Part shown: one piece after another, positions 17,082 to 25,690 of the stretch
Numbering within the stretch: the first letter of the stretch is position 1
Layout: every line of letters begins with the position of its first letter
Notes under the pieces: model-generated
What the model was told of the DNA's origin: nothing
Seen by the model: only the letters and a program-made list of their open reading frames with translations
The model's database searches: none
Translations under genes and position numbers: made by a program
Origin: Actinomycetota bacterium
Lineage (GTDB): Bacteria > Actinomycetota > Thermoleophilia > Solirubrobacterales > 70-9
Length of the DNA stretch: 63,338 nucleotides
NCBI GenBank assembly: GCA_018268415.1
Contig: JAFDWO010000111.1
Span: forward strand, 1 to 63,338
Direction: 5' to 3'

Positions 17082-20000
17082 TCAGGCCGCCGCGGGCTCG
17101 GCGGCGCGCTTCGCCTCGCGCAGCCCCACCGCGAGGGCCAGGACCGCCGCCAGGCGTTCGTTCGGATCGCCCGGCACGCGCAGCGAGGCGGCCTGCTCGC
17201 GCCATTCGTAGAGCGCTCCCTCGACCTGCTCGGAAAGGACACCGGAGCCGGTCGAGTCCAGCTCCACTCCGGTCACGGTCAGTTTGCCGCCGCGGAACTC
17301 GACGCTGCGGGCCCCCGCCAGCCCCAGTTCGATCCGCGCCCGCTGCAGCTTGAGGAGGTTCTCCGCCTGCGGTGGCAGCTGGCCGAAGCGATCGTCGAGC
17401 TCGTCGGCGATCTGGCGCAGTTGACCCGGCTCGCGCGCGGCGACGATGCGGCGGTGGATGTCGATCTTCGCCGCCTCGAAGGGCACGAAGGTGGCCGGCA
17501 GGTAGGCGTCGACGGGGACATCGAGGCGGACCGGCTCGGGGGCCTCCTCCCGCTCGGCGTCGTCTCCGGCGGCCTCGGCCACCGCCTCGTCGATCATCTG
17601 GCAGTAGAGCTCGAAGCCGACCGCGGCGACGTGGCCCGACTGCTCGTCGCCGAGCAGGTTGCCGGCCCCGCGGATGTCGAGATCGCGCATCGCGATGCGG
17701 AAGCCGGAGCCGAGCTCGGTGTGGTCGGCGAGGGTCGAGAGGCGCGCCGCCGCGTCCTCGGTCAGGGCCTCGGCGCTCGGGTAGAGCATGTAGGCGTAGG
17801 AGCTCTCCTTCGAGCGCCCGACCCGGCCACGGATCTGGTACGCCTGGCTCAGCCCGAGCTGGTCGGCGCGCTCGACGATCAGGGTGTTGGCGGTCGGGAT
17901 GTCGAGGCCGGACTCAATGATCGTGGTCGTCACCAGCACATCGGCCTCGCCGCGCAGGAAGGCGAGCATCGTTTCCTCCAGCGCGTGCTCGTCCATCTGC
18001 CCGTGTGCTTCGAGGAAGCGGGCGCCGGGGACGAGACCGCGGAGGCGCTCGGCGACCTCGAACAGCGAGTCGATCCGGTTGTGGAGGACGAAGGCCTGGC
18101 CGCCGCGCTCGACCTCGCGGCTGATCGCCTTCTTCACCAGGTCCTCGTCGTAAGGGCCGACGTAGGTGCGGACCGGGCGACGGCCCTCCGGCGGCGTCTC
18201 GATCACCGAGATGTCGCGCAGGCCGGCGAGGCTCATCTGCAGGGTGCGGGGAATCGGCGTCGCCGACATCGCCAGCACGTCGACTTTCAGTTTGATCTGG
18301 CGCAGCAGCTCCTTCTGCTTGACCCCGAAGCGCTGCTCCTCGTCGACGATGACCAGGCCGAGGTTCTTGGCGCGGACGTCACGGGAGAGGAGGCGGTGGG
18401 TGCCGATCAGGATGTCGACCTTGCCCGCCTCGAAGTCGGCGAGCACGGCTTTGGTCTCGGCGGCGGGACGCAGTCGGGAGATCCCCTCGACCCGGAACGG
18501 AAGGTCGACGAGACGCTCACGGAAGGTGCCCCAGTGCTGCTGGGCGAGGATCGTGGTCGGCACCAGCATCATCACCTGGAGCCCGTCGGCGGCGGCCTTC
18601 ACCGCGGCGCGCAGCGCCACCTCCGTCTTGCCGAAGCCGACGTCCCCGCAGACCAGCCGGTCCATCGGCCGCTCCGATTCCATGTCGCCCTTGACCGCTT
18701 CGATCGCCTCGATCTGGTCGGCGGTCTCGCGGTAGGGGAAGTTCGCCTCCATCTCGATCTGCCACTCGCCGTCGGGCGGGTAGGAGTGGCCCTTGCGGGC
18801 TTTGCGCTCGGCATAAAGGTTGAGCAGTTCGCCCGCCAGCGCACCCGCGGCTTTGCGCGCCCGCGCCTTCAGGTTCTGCCAGCGTTTGCCACCGAGGGCC
18901 GACAGCGACGGTTCGCCCCCCGCGCCGACGTAACGGCTCAGTTTCGCCAGCTGTTCGGTGGGGACGTAGACGCGGTCCTCGCCTTTGTATTCGAGGTAGA
19001 GGTAGTCGCGGGTGACGCCACCGATCTCCCGCGTCTCGAAGCCGGCGAAGCGGGCGACGCCGTGGTCCTCGTGAACGACGTAATCGCCGACGCGGAGCTC
19101 GGAGAAGGCGAGGCGGCCGCGGCCGCCGCCGGTGGCGGGCGTCTCCTCGGCGCGGCGGCGCCGGTGGACGAGGCGGCGGAAGGGATAGACGGCGAGTTTC
19201 AGCTCCGGCGCGACGAAGCCCTCGCGCAGGCGCGCCTCGGCGAAGGAGAGGCCGGGGTCGGGCGGGAGGTGGCCGCCTTCGAGGATCCGCGGCTCGATCC
19301 GGTCGAGCCCGTAACGGGCGCGCTCCGCCTCCCCCATGCTGTCGAAGGCGACGACGGTGCGATAGCCGGAGCGGACCAATTTCTCCAGCTCCGACTCGGC
19401 CTCTTTGAGCGAGCGGGCGGGGCTCTCGGCGCGGGAGGCGCGGAAGGCGTCGGTGTCGTCCTCGCCGACCGCGGTCAGCGAGAGCGCGGCGCGGGCGGCG
19501 AGCGGCTCGGCGACGTCGACGTAGAGGCGGCGCGCGTCCTCGTCCTTCATCGAGGTGGTCGCGTCCTCCCAGACGTCGCGGAGGGCGGGCTCGACGTCCT
19601 CGGGCGCGGCAAGGACGACGGCGGCGTTCTCCGGCACGAGGTCGAGCGGGGCGCGGAACTGATCGAGCGGCAGGAGCTCGGCAAGGTCGGTCGCGCCGCC
19701 TTCGCCTTCGGCGGCCTCCAGCGCGGCGAGGGCGGCGAGCTCGCGGTGGTCGGCGTCGAGCTCCGCGGCCGGTGCGAGCTCGACCACCTCGGCATCGCCG
19801 AGGCTGCGCTGGGTGAAGGTCGAGAACCAGCGCATCGACTCGACCTCGTCGCCGAACAGCTCGACCCGGACCGCGCGCTCCTCGGTCGCCGGATAGACGT
19901 CGAGGATGCCGCCGCGGACGGCGAACTGGCCGCGCGCCTCGACCTGCTCGACCCGTTCGTAGCCCGCCCCGACCAGGTCCTCGGCGACGGCGCCGAGGTC

Positions 20001-20465
20001 GACCTCATCCCCCTTGGCGATTTCGAAACCGGCCGGGCGCAGCGAGGCATCGGGAACGGCCTCGGCGAGGGCGACGGCGGAGGCGACGACGATCGCGTCG
20101 GCTTCCCGCGAGAGCGCGTCGAGCGCGTCGATCCGCAGGCCGACGAGGTGCGGCGGCGGCGTGACGCTGGAGGCGTAGCCCGTCCCCCGCGACGGATAGA
20201 GGCGCACCCGGCGCGGGGTCAGGTAGGCGCGCAGGTCGGCGGCGAGGTCACGCGCGGCACGATCATCGGCGGCGACCAGCAGGGCAGGCCGCCCCGCCAG
20301 CCCCCGATCGTCCTCCAGCAGCGCCGCCAGCAGCAACGGCCGCAGCGTCTGCGAAGCGCGCAGGCTGACCCCCGCCCCCCCGTCGGCGGCGGCGAGCACG
20401 TCGGACGCGAGCGCATGGATGCGCTCGTTCTCGGCGGCGAGATCTAGAAGGGGACGAAGGCTCAT
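17082..20465 (-). CDS. mfd: Transcription-repair coupling factor Mfd
   Basis: This 1127-residue cytosolic ATP-dependent translocase removes RNA polymerase stalled at lesions and recruits UvrA. Seen in order: UvrB-homology N terminus (YPSRGTGYASSVTPP), RNA-polymerase-interacting CarD-like domain (LRVGDYVVHEDHGVARFAGF), superfamily 2 helicase motifs (Walker A GDVGFGKTEVAL, Walker B VIVDEEQRFG, MSATPIPRTL), the RecG-like QIRGRVGRS, and the C-terminal Mfd domain. The ATG at 20465 starts at MSLRPLLDLAAENERIHAL. The frame stays open 235 codons further into the mosaic repeat region, but that extension is repetitive and rejected. Confidence 0.95.
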   Translation of the reverse strand: MSLRPLLDLAAENERIHALASDVLAAADGGAGVSLRASQTLRPLLLAALLEDDRGLAGRPALLVAADDRAARDLAADLRAYLTPRRVRLYPSRGTGYASSVTPPPHLVGLRIDALDALSREADAIVVASAVALAEAVPDASLRPAGFEIAKGDEVDLGAVAEDLVGAGYERVEQVEARGQFAVRGGILDVYPATEERAVRVELFGDEVESMRWFSTFTQRSLGDAEVVELAPAAELDADHRELAALAALEAAEGEGGATDLAELLPLDQFRAPLDLVPENAAVVLAAPEDVEPALRDVWEDATTSMKDEDARRLYVDVAEPLAARAALSLTAVGEDDTDAFRASRAESPARSLKEAESELEKLVRSGYRTVVAFDSMGEAERARYGLDRIEPRILEGGHLPPDPGLSFAEARLREGFVAPELKLAVYPFRRLVHRRRRAEETPATGGGRGRLAFSELRVGDYVVHEDHGVARFAGFETREIGGVTRDYLYLEYKGEDRVYVPTEQLAKLSRYVGAGGEPSLSALGGKRWQNLKARARKAAGALAGELLNLYAERKARKGHSYPPDGEWQIEMEANFPYRETADQIEAIEAVKGDMESERPMDRLVCGDVGFGKTEVALRAAVKAAADGLQVMMLVPTTILAQQHWGTFRERLVDLPFRVEGISRLRPAAETKAVLADFEAGKVDILIGTHRLLSRDVRAKNLGLVIVDEEQRFGVKQKELLRQIKLKVDVLAMSATPIPRTLQMSLAGLRDISVIETPPEGRRPVRTYVGPYDEDLVKKAISREVERGGQAFVLHNRIDSLFEVAERLRGLVPGARFLEAHGQMDEHALEETMLAFLRGEADVLVTTTIIESGLDIPTANTLIVERADQLGLSQAYQIRGRVGRSKESSYAYMLYPSAEALTEDAAARLSTLADHTELGSGFRIAMRDLDIRGAGNLLGDEQSGHVAAVGFELYCQMIDEAVAEAAGDDAEREEAPEPVRLDVPVDAYLPATFVPFEAAKIDIHRRIVAAREPGQLRQIADELDDRFGQLPPQAENLLKLQRARIELGLAGARSVEFRGGKLTVTGVELDSTGSGVLSEQVEGALYEWREQAASLRVPGDPNERLAAVLALAVGLREAKRAAEPAAA

Positions 20466-20576
20466 GGCACGCAGGACGGCCAGATCGACCGATCCGGCCA
20501 CTGCATCGGATTCTACGAATCCCCCGAGCGCTTGATGATTGGGCCCCTGGCGGGTGGGGACTCGGGGGCGGTGCGG

Positions 20577-20849
20577 CCATCCGAGGTGCGGCGTGATCCC
20601 GGGCGGTGCGCCCGTCCGAGGTGGCGCGCGACCTCGGGTCTCCCACCCGTCCGAGATGCGACCCGGACCGTGTCGTGGCGCGACCCCGGCCGGGGCGGCC
20701 GTCCGAGTTTGCGGTACGGGCGCGCGTTGCCGCCCGACCCCGGCCCCCAGCCCGTCCGAGATGCCGCGCGACCCCCGACCACCCCGCCCGTCCGAGATGC
20801 GTCCCGGGCGAGCGTAGCGTCCCGACCCCGACCCCCGCACCCGTCCGAG
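20577..20849 (-). repeat. CTCGGACGG array, eight units in two length classes
   Basis: On the plus strand CCGTCCGAG (first copy CCATCCGAG) occurs at 20577, 20612, 20647, 20699, 20752, 20788 and 20841, with a related degenerate site (ACCTCGGG) between. The spacings are 35, 35, 52, 53, 36 and 53. The motif copies counted exactly are seven; the array text beyond them is degenerate. Confidence 0.85.
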
Positions 20850-20854
20850 ATGCG

Positions 20855-20910
20855 TCCCGGGCGCCTCATGGCGCTCCTGGCAGGCTGTGAGCGCCATGAG
20901 GCGCCCGGGA
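20855..20910 (-). repeat. Type-1 long hairpin, perfect 21-bp stem
   Basis: The arms at 20855-20875 and 20890-20910 match the stem at 56-111 exactly. The loop is the reverse complement, CCTGGCAGGCTGTG, so this copy is inverted relative to 56-111. Confidence 0.92.
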
Positions 20911-21143
20911 CGGGAGGGGGTCGTGGGGAAGGGGGGCACGGGGACGGGAGGGGGTCGTGAAAAAGACGACACAGGGATGAGGGGGGACGCAGGGACGGGA
21001 GGAGGTCTGACTTCCGTGACGGGTCGGTGCGGGAAGGGCCACACCCCGCCCCGATCGGTCACGAAGAGGCCGGGAACGTCACCCTTTCCGGACCCTTCGG
21101 TCCGTTCCCGGGCCCGGAAAGAAGGCCCGGGAACGCGTTCCGT

Positions 21144-21173
21144 ACTTTGACCCTGCCATGGCATGGTCAAAGT
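21144..21173. repeat. CTTTGACC palindrome at the centre of the element
   Basis: ACTTTGACC pairs with GGTCAAAGT around an inner TGCCATGGCA. GGAACGCGT-type repeats flank it on both sides. A perfect 32-bp version lies at 45685-45716. Confidence 0.85.
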
Positions 21174-21447
21174 CCGGAACGCGTCCGTGAGCGTTGGACA
21201 ACACGGGAGGAGGCGTGGAGTTCCCTACGTCTCCGTGACGGGGTCCCTCTTCCGTGACGGTCCCGTCGCGGAACGGTCGCACCCTCCGGCCCCCGGGCCC
21301 GGGATCGGGGGGGGATCCGTGGGACCCTCCGGCCCCCGGACGCCGGAGTCGGGGGGATCCGTGGGAGCCCGTGAGGGATTCGCCTCACTCGCCCGCATCC
21401 TCCCGCGAGGGCCTTCCGTGCTCCCCCCGGCCGCTCCCCGCACCCTC

Positions 21448-21497
21448 GGCCGTCTCGGCCACGGCCACAGCCTGCCCGGGCCGTGGCCGAGACGGCC
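21448..21497 (+). repeat. Type-2 long hairpin, perfect 18-bp stem
   Basis: The arms at 21448-21465 and 21480-21497 (GGCCGTCTCGGCCACGGC and its complement) enclose the loop CACAGCCTGCCCGG. The stem is unrelated to type 1 but the loop differs from it at one base. Other copies: 28961-29010 and 53514-53563. Confidence 0.92.
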
Positions 21498-21780
21498 GCA
21501 TCCCTCTCGCCCACGGGCGACAGCTTCAGGGGTCTCGCCCCTTCCGCGGTGGACGCCAGCTTGAGGGGGGCCGGGACTCTTGCCCCCGGGCGACAGCTCC
21601 AGGGGCCGCCGCATCCCTTCCCCGCGCGCCGGCTTCACCAGGCCGCATCCCTTTCTCCCACGGGCGACAGCTTGAGTGGGCCGGGGCGGTTCCCCGCCGG
21701 CGCCGGCTTCAGGGGGTCTCGTCCCTTCCCCGGGCGCCGGCTTCCCCGGTCCCATCCCTCCCCGGCGCGCCGGCCCGTGG
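21498..21780 (+). repeat. Tandem array of 36-37-bp degenerate units
   Basis: Seven anchors (GCTT/GCTC of GGGCGACAGCTT or GCCGGCTT) occur at 21523, 21559, 21596, 21632, 21670, 21706 and 21740, with spacings 36, 37, 36, 38, 36 and 34. Units are contiguous and there are no unique spacers. The same series occurs inverted at 62.77-62.99 kb. Confidence 0.88.
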
Positions 21781-21790
21781 GATCAATCAC

Positions 21791-24091
21791 CTAGCCCTTG
21801 ACCGTGAACTGGAACTTCGTCACGCGACCCTTGAGGCCGTTCGCGATCGCCCGCACGCGGAAGGCGTGCTTTCCCGCCTTCAGCTTCTTGTAGGTCCTCG
21901 GCGACTTGCACCTGGCCCACCTCGCGCCGTCCAGCTTGCATTCGAACTTCGCGCCCGAGACGTTGGTGACCTTGAACTTGAACTTGGCTGTGGTCGCCGT
22001 CGAAGACTTCTTCGGCCTCGCGGTGATCTTCGCCTTGGGCGCGACCTTCGCGGGGGGCGGGGGGATCGAGGCACCGGAGGCGGGCGCGCCGGTGCCGGTG
22101 CCGCCATTGCCGCCATCTCCCTCTTCTTCTTCCGGGTCGGCGACTGCGGCCCCCGGCGCCGAGACTTCGGAGGTGCCGCCTTCGCGACTTGCCGTCGCGG
22201 CGAGGAGGCCGCCCACCGCCTGCTTGGCGAAGGTCGCCTTCCAGTTTCCGGAGGCGTCGGCCTGCACCTTCGCCAGCTGGGCCCCGAGCTCACCCGGTGC
22301 GGCGGAAGCCTTCGCGTAGACCCGCACGGTCGCTTCCGGCGCCGCGGTCCCGGAGGCGCTCGACTGCTGAACCGTGACGAACGCCGGCGGGACGATCCCG
22401 TTGGCGGCCTCCCCTTCGATCGGGTTCGTGAACAGGTTGATGAACGCTCCGCCGTTGCCGAAGCCGCTGTTGGCGGCGAATTCGTTGCGAACCCCGCGCC
22501 GGGTGAACATCGTGATCGCACCGTCTTCCGGCTGTCCACGAAGGCCGGATTCGACGATCGTATTCGCTTCGCCCGGCCCGTCGCCGCCGATCCGGTTGTG
22601 GCCGGCGTACGCCTCCAGGTCGATCCCGACCCATTCCGCCCCGGTGATCGTGTTGCCGATCACGACGTTCGAATCGTTGGCAATTTCGATGCCCTGACGC
22701 TCCGGTCTGGTGATCGAGTTCCCTTCGATCAGGTCGCCGGCCCCGGCGCTTTCTTCGTCGGTGACGATCCCGACGGTGCCGCCTTCGATCGAGTTGCCGA
22801 CGATGTCGGCGCGGCCCCAGCTGCTCGCGATGCCGAGCGCACCCGAGCCGAGCACCATCCGGTTGCCGGCGACGTGAGCAGTCGAGGTCACCCCTTCGGC
22901 ACAGATCGCGATCCCGACCCTTTCGGGCGAGGCTGAGGGTTGGCCGTCCGCGGCGATCCCGATCGCGTTGCCGGCCGCGGTGAAGTTCTCCGCGCCTTCC
23001 GCGTAGATGCCGGCCGCGCCGCCGACGATGTAGTTCGTCTCGGTCGGCGCGGACCCGCCGACGGTGACTTCCGGGCCGCCGCCGCAGGAGCCCGCGGAGA
23101 CCACCGCAACCCCGTCCACTCGGTAGCCGACGGGAGTGACGCCGTCCGCCTCCAGCCCGATGAGATTGCCGCGGATGCGGCTCTGGTGACCGGGGCCGGG
23201 GGTTTCGCCGATGATCGCGATTCCGAAGGCGCCTTCCGCCGCGATCACGTTGCAGGGGCCGTCGCACGCCGGCGTCGCGGCCTCGGCCGCGGAGAGGACG
23301 CCGCCCACTTCCGTTTCCTCCGCCAGAAACGGCGGTGCGTCGGCGACCACGATCCCGTTCGTCAGCGTCGTCGGGCCGGCGCCGTCCGGCTCGACCCCGA
23401 TGTAGTTGCCGAGGATCTTGGTCTTCGATGCGCCGATGACTTCGATTCCGGCTTCGCCGTTGGTGAAGACGTTGCGCGTCTCCGCTTCGTGTTCACCGGC
23501 GCCGATGGTGGCGCCATCGGCGCCGGGTTCGACGATGATCCCCGTCGTCCCGATCGGCGCCGCGACGCCGGCGGCCGACAGGCCGAACCAGTCGCCGGTG
23601 GCGACGAAGCCTTCGGACCCGTCGAGCACCTCGATGCCGTACTCGCCGCCGCCAAAAGCCACACCTTCGACGGCGACCCCGCCGGCCTGGACGGTCAGAC
23701 CGGCAGCACCGGTGGGAGCCGTCACACCGACGCGCGGACCCCTGTAGGAGCCATGGGAGACCGAACCGCCCGAGATCGTCAGCGGCTCGGTGATCGCGGG
23801 CAACGGCGTCGCCGGTTCGATCTGCTGGGCGCCGGTGAACTTGACGCTCGAGAATTCGATCAGGCTGGGGTCCGAACTGAAGTTCGCCGCTTCGATCGCC
23901 GCCCGCAGGGTGCACGCTTCGCCCACCGGCGCCCCGGTGTCGCAGGTCGCGCCCGGCGCCGCCTGCGGCGCGTCACCGAGACTGTCGACTTCGATCCCGG
24001 CGGCCGAGGCGAAAGCCGGGAGCGCGGCCGTCGCAAGCAGCGCGCAGACGAGCGTCGCAAGCGCGGCGAAGTGGACACGGCCTCGGAGCAC
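21791..24091 (-). CDS. Secreted right-handed beta-helix protein
   Basis: The protein has 766 residues. A signal peptide (FAALATLVCALLATAALPAFASA) is followed by a CSLREA-type segment (CDTGAPVGEACTLRAAIEAAN) and then about 450 residues of parallel beta-helix coils with repeated GNxIG / GIEV motifs (ILGNYIGVEPDG, IRGNLIGLEADG, IVGNSIEGG, IEGNSITRP, VIGNTITG). An Ig-like segment, an acidic/Gly linker and a C-terminal beta domain (AKFECKLDGARWARCKSP) follow. It is extracellular; possible polysaccharide binding or lyase-like fold, but no catalytic site is evident. No ATG lies near the signal peptide; the GTG at 24091, after GAGGG, is preferred. Confidence 0.83.
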   Translation of the reverse strand: MLRGRVHFAALATLVCALLATAALPAFASAAGIEVDSLGDAPQAAPGATCDTGAPVGEACTLRAAIEAANFSSDPSLIEFSSVKFTGAQQIEPATPLPAITEPLTISGGSVSHGSYRGPRVGVTAPTGAAGLTVQAGGVAVEGVAFGGGEYGIEVLDGSEGFVATGDWFGLSAAGVAAPIGTTGIIVEPGADGATIGAGEHEAETRNVFTNGEAGIEVIGASKTKILGNYIGVEPDGAGPTTLTNGIVVADAPPFLAEETEVGGVLSAAEAATPACDGPCNVIAAEGAFGIAIIGETPGPGHQSRIRGNLIGLEADGVTPVGYRVDGVAVVSAGSCGGGPEVTVGGSAPTETNYIVGGAAGIYAEGAENFTAAGNAIGIAADGQPSASPERVGIAICAEGVTSTAHVAGNRMVLGSGALGIASSWGRADIVGNSIEGGTVGIVTDEESAGAGDLIEGNSITRPERQGIEIANDSNVVIGNTITGAEWVGIDLEAYAGHNRIGGDGPGEANTIVESGLRGQPEDGAITMFTRRGVRNEFAANSGFGNGGAFINLFTNPIEGEAANGIVPPAFVTVQQSSASGTAAPEATVRVYAKASAAPGELGAQLAKVQADASGNWKATFAKQAVGGLLAATASREGGTSEVSAPGAAVADPEEEEGDGGNGGTGTGAPASGASIPPPPAKVAPKAKITARPKKSSTATTAKFKFKVTNVSGAKFECKLDGARWARCKSPRTYKKLKAGKHAFRVRAIANGLKGRVTKFQFTVKG

Positions 24092-24170
24092 CCTTGTGTT
24101 TCCCTCGATCACGGCGCGCAACGTACAGGGCCGGCGCGGCGGCGTCCGCGAAAACTGCGGGGACGTTCGT

Positions 24171-24917
24171 CTACTCGGCGGGCTTCGTGTAGTCGAAGCC
24201 GCTGCCACGCACGTGCTCGACCTGGCCGACGCCCTCGGTGGCGGAGCGGCCCTCGATGTCGTCCCACTCGTGGAGCATGCGCTTCAGGCGGGCGACGGAC
24301 TCGGGTGGGTGGGCGGCGACGGAGGCGGCGAGGGCGAGGGCCGACTCCTCGGTGGCGGCAGCGGGGGCGACGCGGTTGACGAGGTTGAGGCGGAGGGCCT
24401 CGTCGGGGCCGATCGTCCGCGAGGTGAGGAGGAGGTACTTGGCGGCGGCGAGGCCGCAGAGGGTGACGAGGCGGGCGGGACCGACCGGGATGCCGAGGGC
24501 GGCGCCGGGGAAGCGCATCCGCAGGTTCGAGCCACCGACCCGCAGGTCACAGGCGATCGCGATCTCGGCGCCCCCGCCGACGACGTCGCCGTGACAGGCC
24601 GCAACGGTCGGCTTGGAGAAGGCCACGATCGCGTCGTAGAGGTCGGAGAACTGCTGCATCCGGCGCACGTGGCCGTCGTGGTCGAGCTCCTCGCGCACGT
24701 CGGCACCGGCCGAGAGGCCCATGTGGTCGGTCGAGGAGAAGACCAGTACCCGCACCGCATCGTCACCGCGCGCCACCGCCAGGTGCTCGAGCAGCTCGCT
24801 CAGCATCTGCGTGTTGATCGCGTTGCGGGCCCGCGGCCGATCGAGGCGGATCAGCGCCACCCCATCCTCGGCGACCTCGTAGGTGGTGACGTTCTGCGGC
24901 TCGGTCGCGTCGCTCAT
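24171..24917 (-). CDS. Enoyl-CoA hydratase/isomerase (crotonase) family protein
   Basis: The protein has 248 residues. Crotonase motifs are RPRARNAINTQMLSEL, the CoA/oxyanion segment GLSAGADVREEL and HGDVVGGGAEIAIACDLRV, then LGIPVGPARLV. At the usual catalytic-Glu positions I see Glu in GGAEIAIACD but not in LGIPVGPAR, so a standard hydratase activity is not certain. A thioesterase-like or isomerase role in acyl-CoA metabolism is possible. It is cytosolic. TAGGTT 6 nt before the ATG supports a leaderless start. Confidence 0.85.
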   Translation of the reverse strand: MSDATEPQNVTTYEVAEDGVALIRLDRPRARNAINTQMLSELLEHLAVARGDDAVRVLVFSSTDHMGLSAGADVREELDHDGHVRRMQQFSDLYDAIVAFSKPTVAACHGDVVGGGAEIAIACDLRVGGSNLRMRFPGAALGIPVGPARLVTLCGLAAAKYLLLTSRTIGPDEALRLNLVNRVAPAAATEESALALAASVAAHPPESVARLKRMLHEWDDIEGRSATEGVGQVEHVRGSGFDYTKPAE

Positions 24918-24923
24918 GACCGG

Positions 24924-24929
24924 AACCTA
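24924..24929 (-). promoter_or_regulatory. -10-like TAGGTT, 6 nt before start
   Basis: TAGGTT on the minus strand, 6 nt upstream of the crotonase ATG at 24917. Confidence 0.5.
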
Positions 24930-24956
24930 TTCGAAGCGACAACCCCGGCGCCGACC

Positions 24957-25096
24957 GCGGTCGTCCTAACCGCCGGGCCACCGCGGCGCGGTCGTCCTAA
25001 CCTCCGCTATAGGTACGAAAGGTCGACCACGCGTCGCTCGGGGTACGAAAGGTCGACCACGCCCTCGCTCGGGGGTACGAAAGGTCGACCACGCCC
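24957..25096. repeat. Amplified half-sites of a GGTCGACC hairpin, tandem repeats
   Basis: CGGTCGTCCTAACC occurs twice (about 24958 and 24990). The 21-bp unit GGTACGAAAGGTCGACCACG+C occurs three times, starting at 25012, 25042 and 25074, with CCTCGCTCG-type linkers. The layout left half, GCTATAGGT, right half matches the intact hairpin at 29518-29556. It lies between the Pth stop and the crotonase gene. Confidence 0.8.
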
Positions 25097-25678
25097 TCAG
25101 GCATCGAGCCGCTCGACCAGCCGTTCGGTCTCGCGGGCGGCGTCGTCGACCAGGGCTTCGACCTCGGCGGGGGGCTCGCGGAAGCGGCCGAGGACCCAGG
25201 CGGAGACGATCTCAGGATCGGTCGAGTCGGGGCGGCCGACGCCGATGCGCACGCGCCAGAAGCCGGCGGACCCGAAACCACGTTTGAGCGACTTGAGGCC
25301 ATTGTGGCCGGCCAGGCCTCCCCCCTCGCGCACGCGGATCTCACCGAAGGGGATGTCGATCTCGTCGTGGAGGACGATCGTCTGCTCGAGCGGCACCTTG
25401 AGGGCGCCGCGGGCGGGTCCGGCCGAGTCGCCGACCGCGTTCATGTAGGTCAGCGGCAGGAGGATCGCGACGCGGGCGCCGCCGGGGCCGGTCCGTCCTT
25501 CCCAGAGCTCGCCGCGGTACTTGGAGCGCGGCTTGCCGAGGTCCCAGCGGCGGGCCAGCTCGCGCGCCACGTCGAAGCCGATGTTGTGGCGATCACGGGC
25601 GTGCTCGGGCCCGGGGTTGCCCAGGCCGACGATGAAGATCCGGTCGCCGTCACTCTCTCGACGGCCGAAGAGGGCCAC
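25097..25678 (-). CDS. pth: Peptidyl-tRNA hydrolase
   Basis: This 193-residue enzyme releases peptides from stalled peptidyl-tRNA. FIVGLGNPGPEHARDRHNIGFD holds the first substrate Asn and the catalytic His (RHN); LPLTYMN, LHDEIDIPFG (catalytic Asp) and GGGLAGHNGLKS complete the active site. An N-terminal extension of about 13 residues (MALFGRRESDGDR) precedes the conserved core. It lies 12 nt after the L25 stop, a very common bacterial pairing (rplY/ctc-pth), so the two are cotranscribed. Confidence 0.95.
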   Translation of the reverse strand: MALFGRRESDGDRIFIVGLGNPGPEHARDRHNIGFDVARELARRWDLGKPRSKYRGELWEGRTGPGGARVAILLPLTYMNAVGDSAGPARGALKVPLEQTIVLHDEIDIPFGEIRVREGGGLAGHNGLKSLKRGFGSAGFWRVRIGVGRPDSTDPEIVSAWVLGRFREPPAEVEALVDDAARETERLVERLDA

Positions 25679-25690
25679 GGCCCGAGCGGG

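Larger units (their letters stand above)
20530..21785. repeat. Full intergenic mosaic element, inverted orientation
   Basis: No gene is seen between mfd (start 20465) and the beta-helix gene (stop 21791). Left to right it contains a CTCGGACGG array (inverted), a type-1 hairpin (inverted), a core with GGGAACGTCACCC and GGAGTTCCC-type motifs around a CTTTGACC palindrome, GGATCC-GTGGGA repeats, a type-2 hairpin, and an array of 36-37-bp units. The two hairpin/array modules face outward. The 28.87-29.95 kb locus has the same order in the opposite orientation. Part of the right half is duplicated inverted at 62.74-63.2 kb. Confidence 0.85.

Noticed and set aside
17004..20447. 1147-residue plus-strand frame
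   Set aside because: Mirror frame of mfd; no motif of its own.
20466..21170. N-terminal extension of Mfd through the repeat region (PGRISDG-type peptide repeats)
   Set aside because: The frame stays open only because GC-rich DNA has few stops. The peptide is low-complexity and tracks the array, and Mfd homology begins at 20465.
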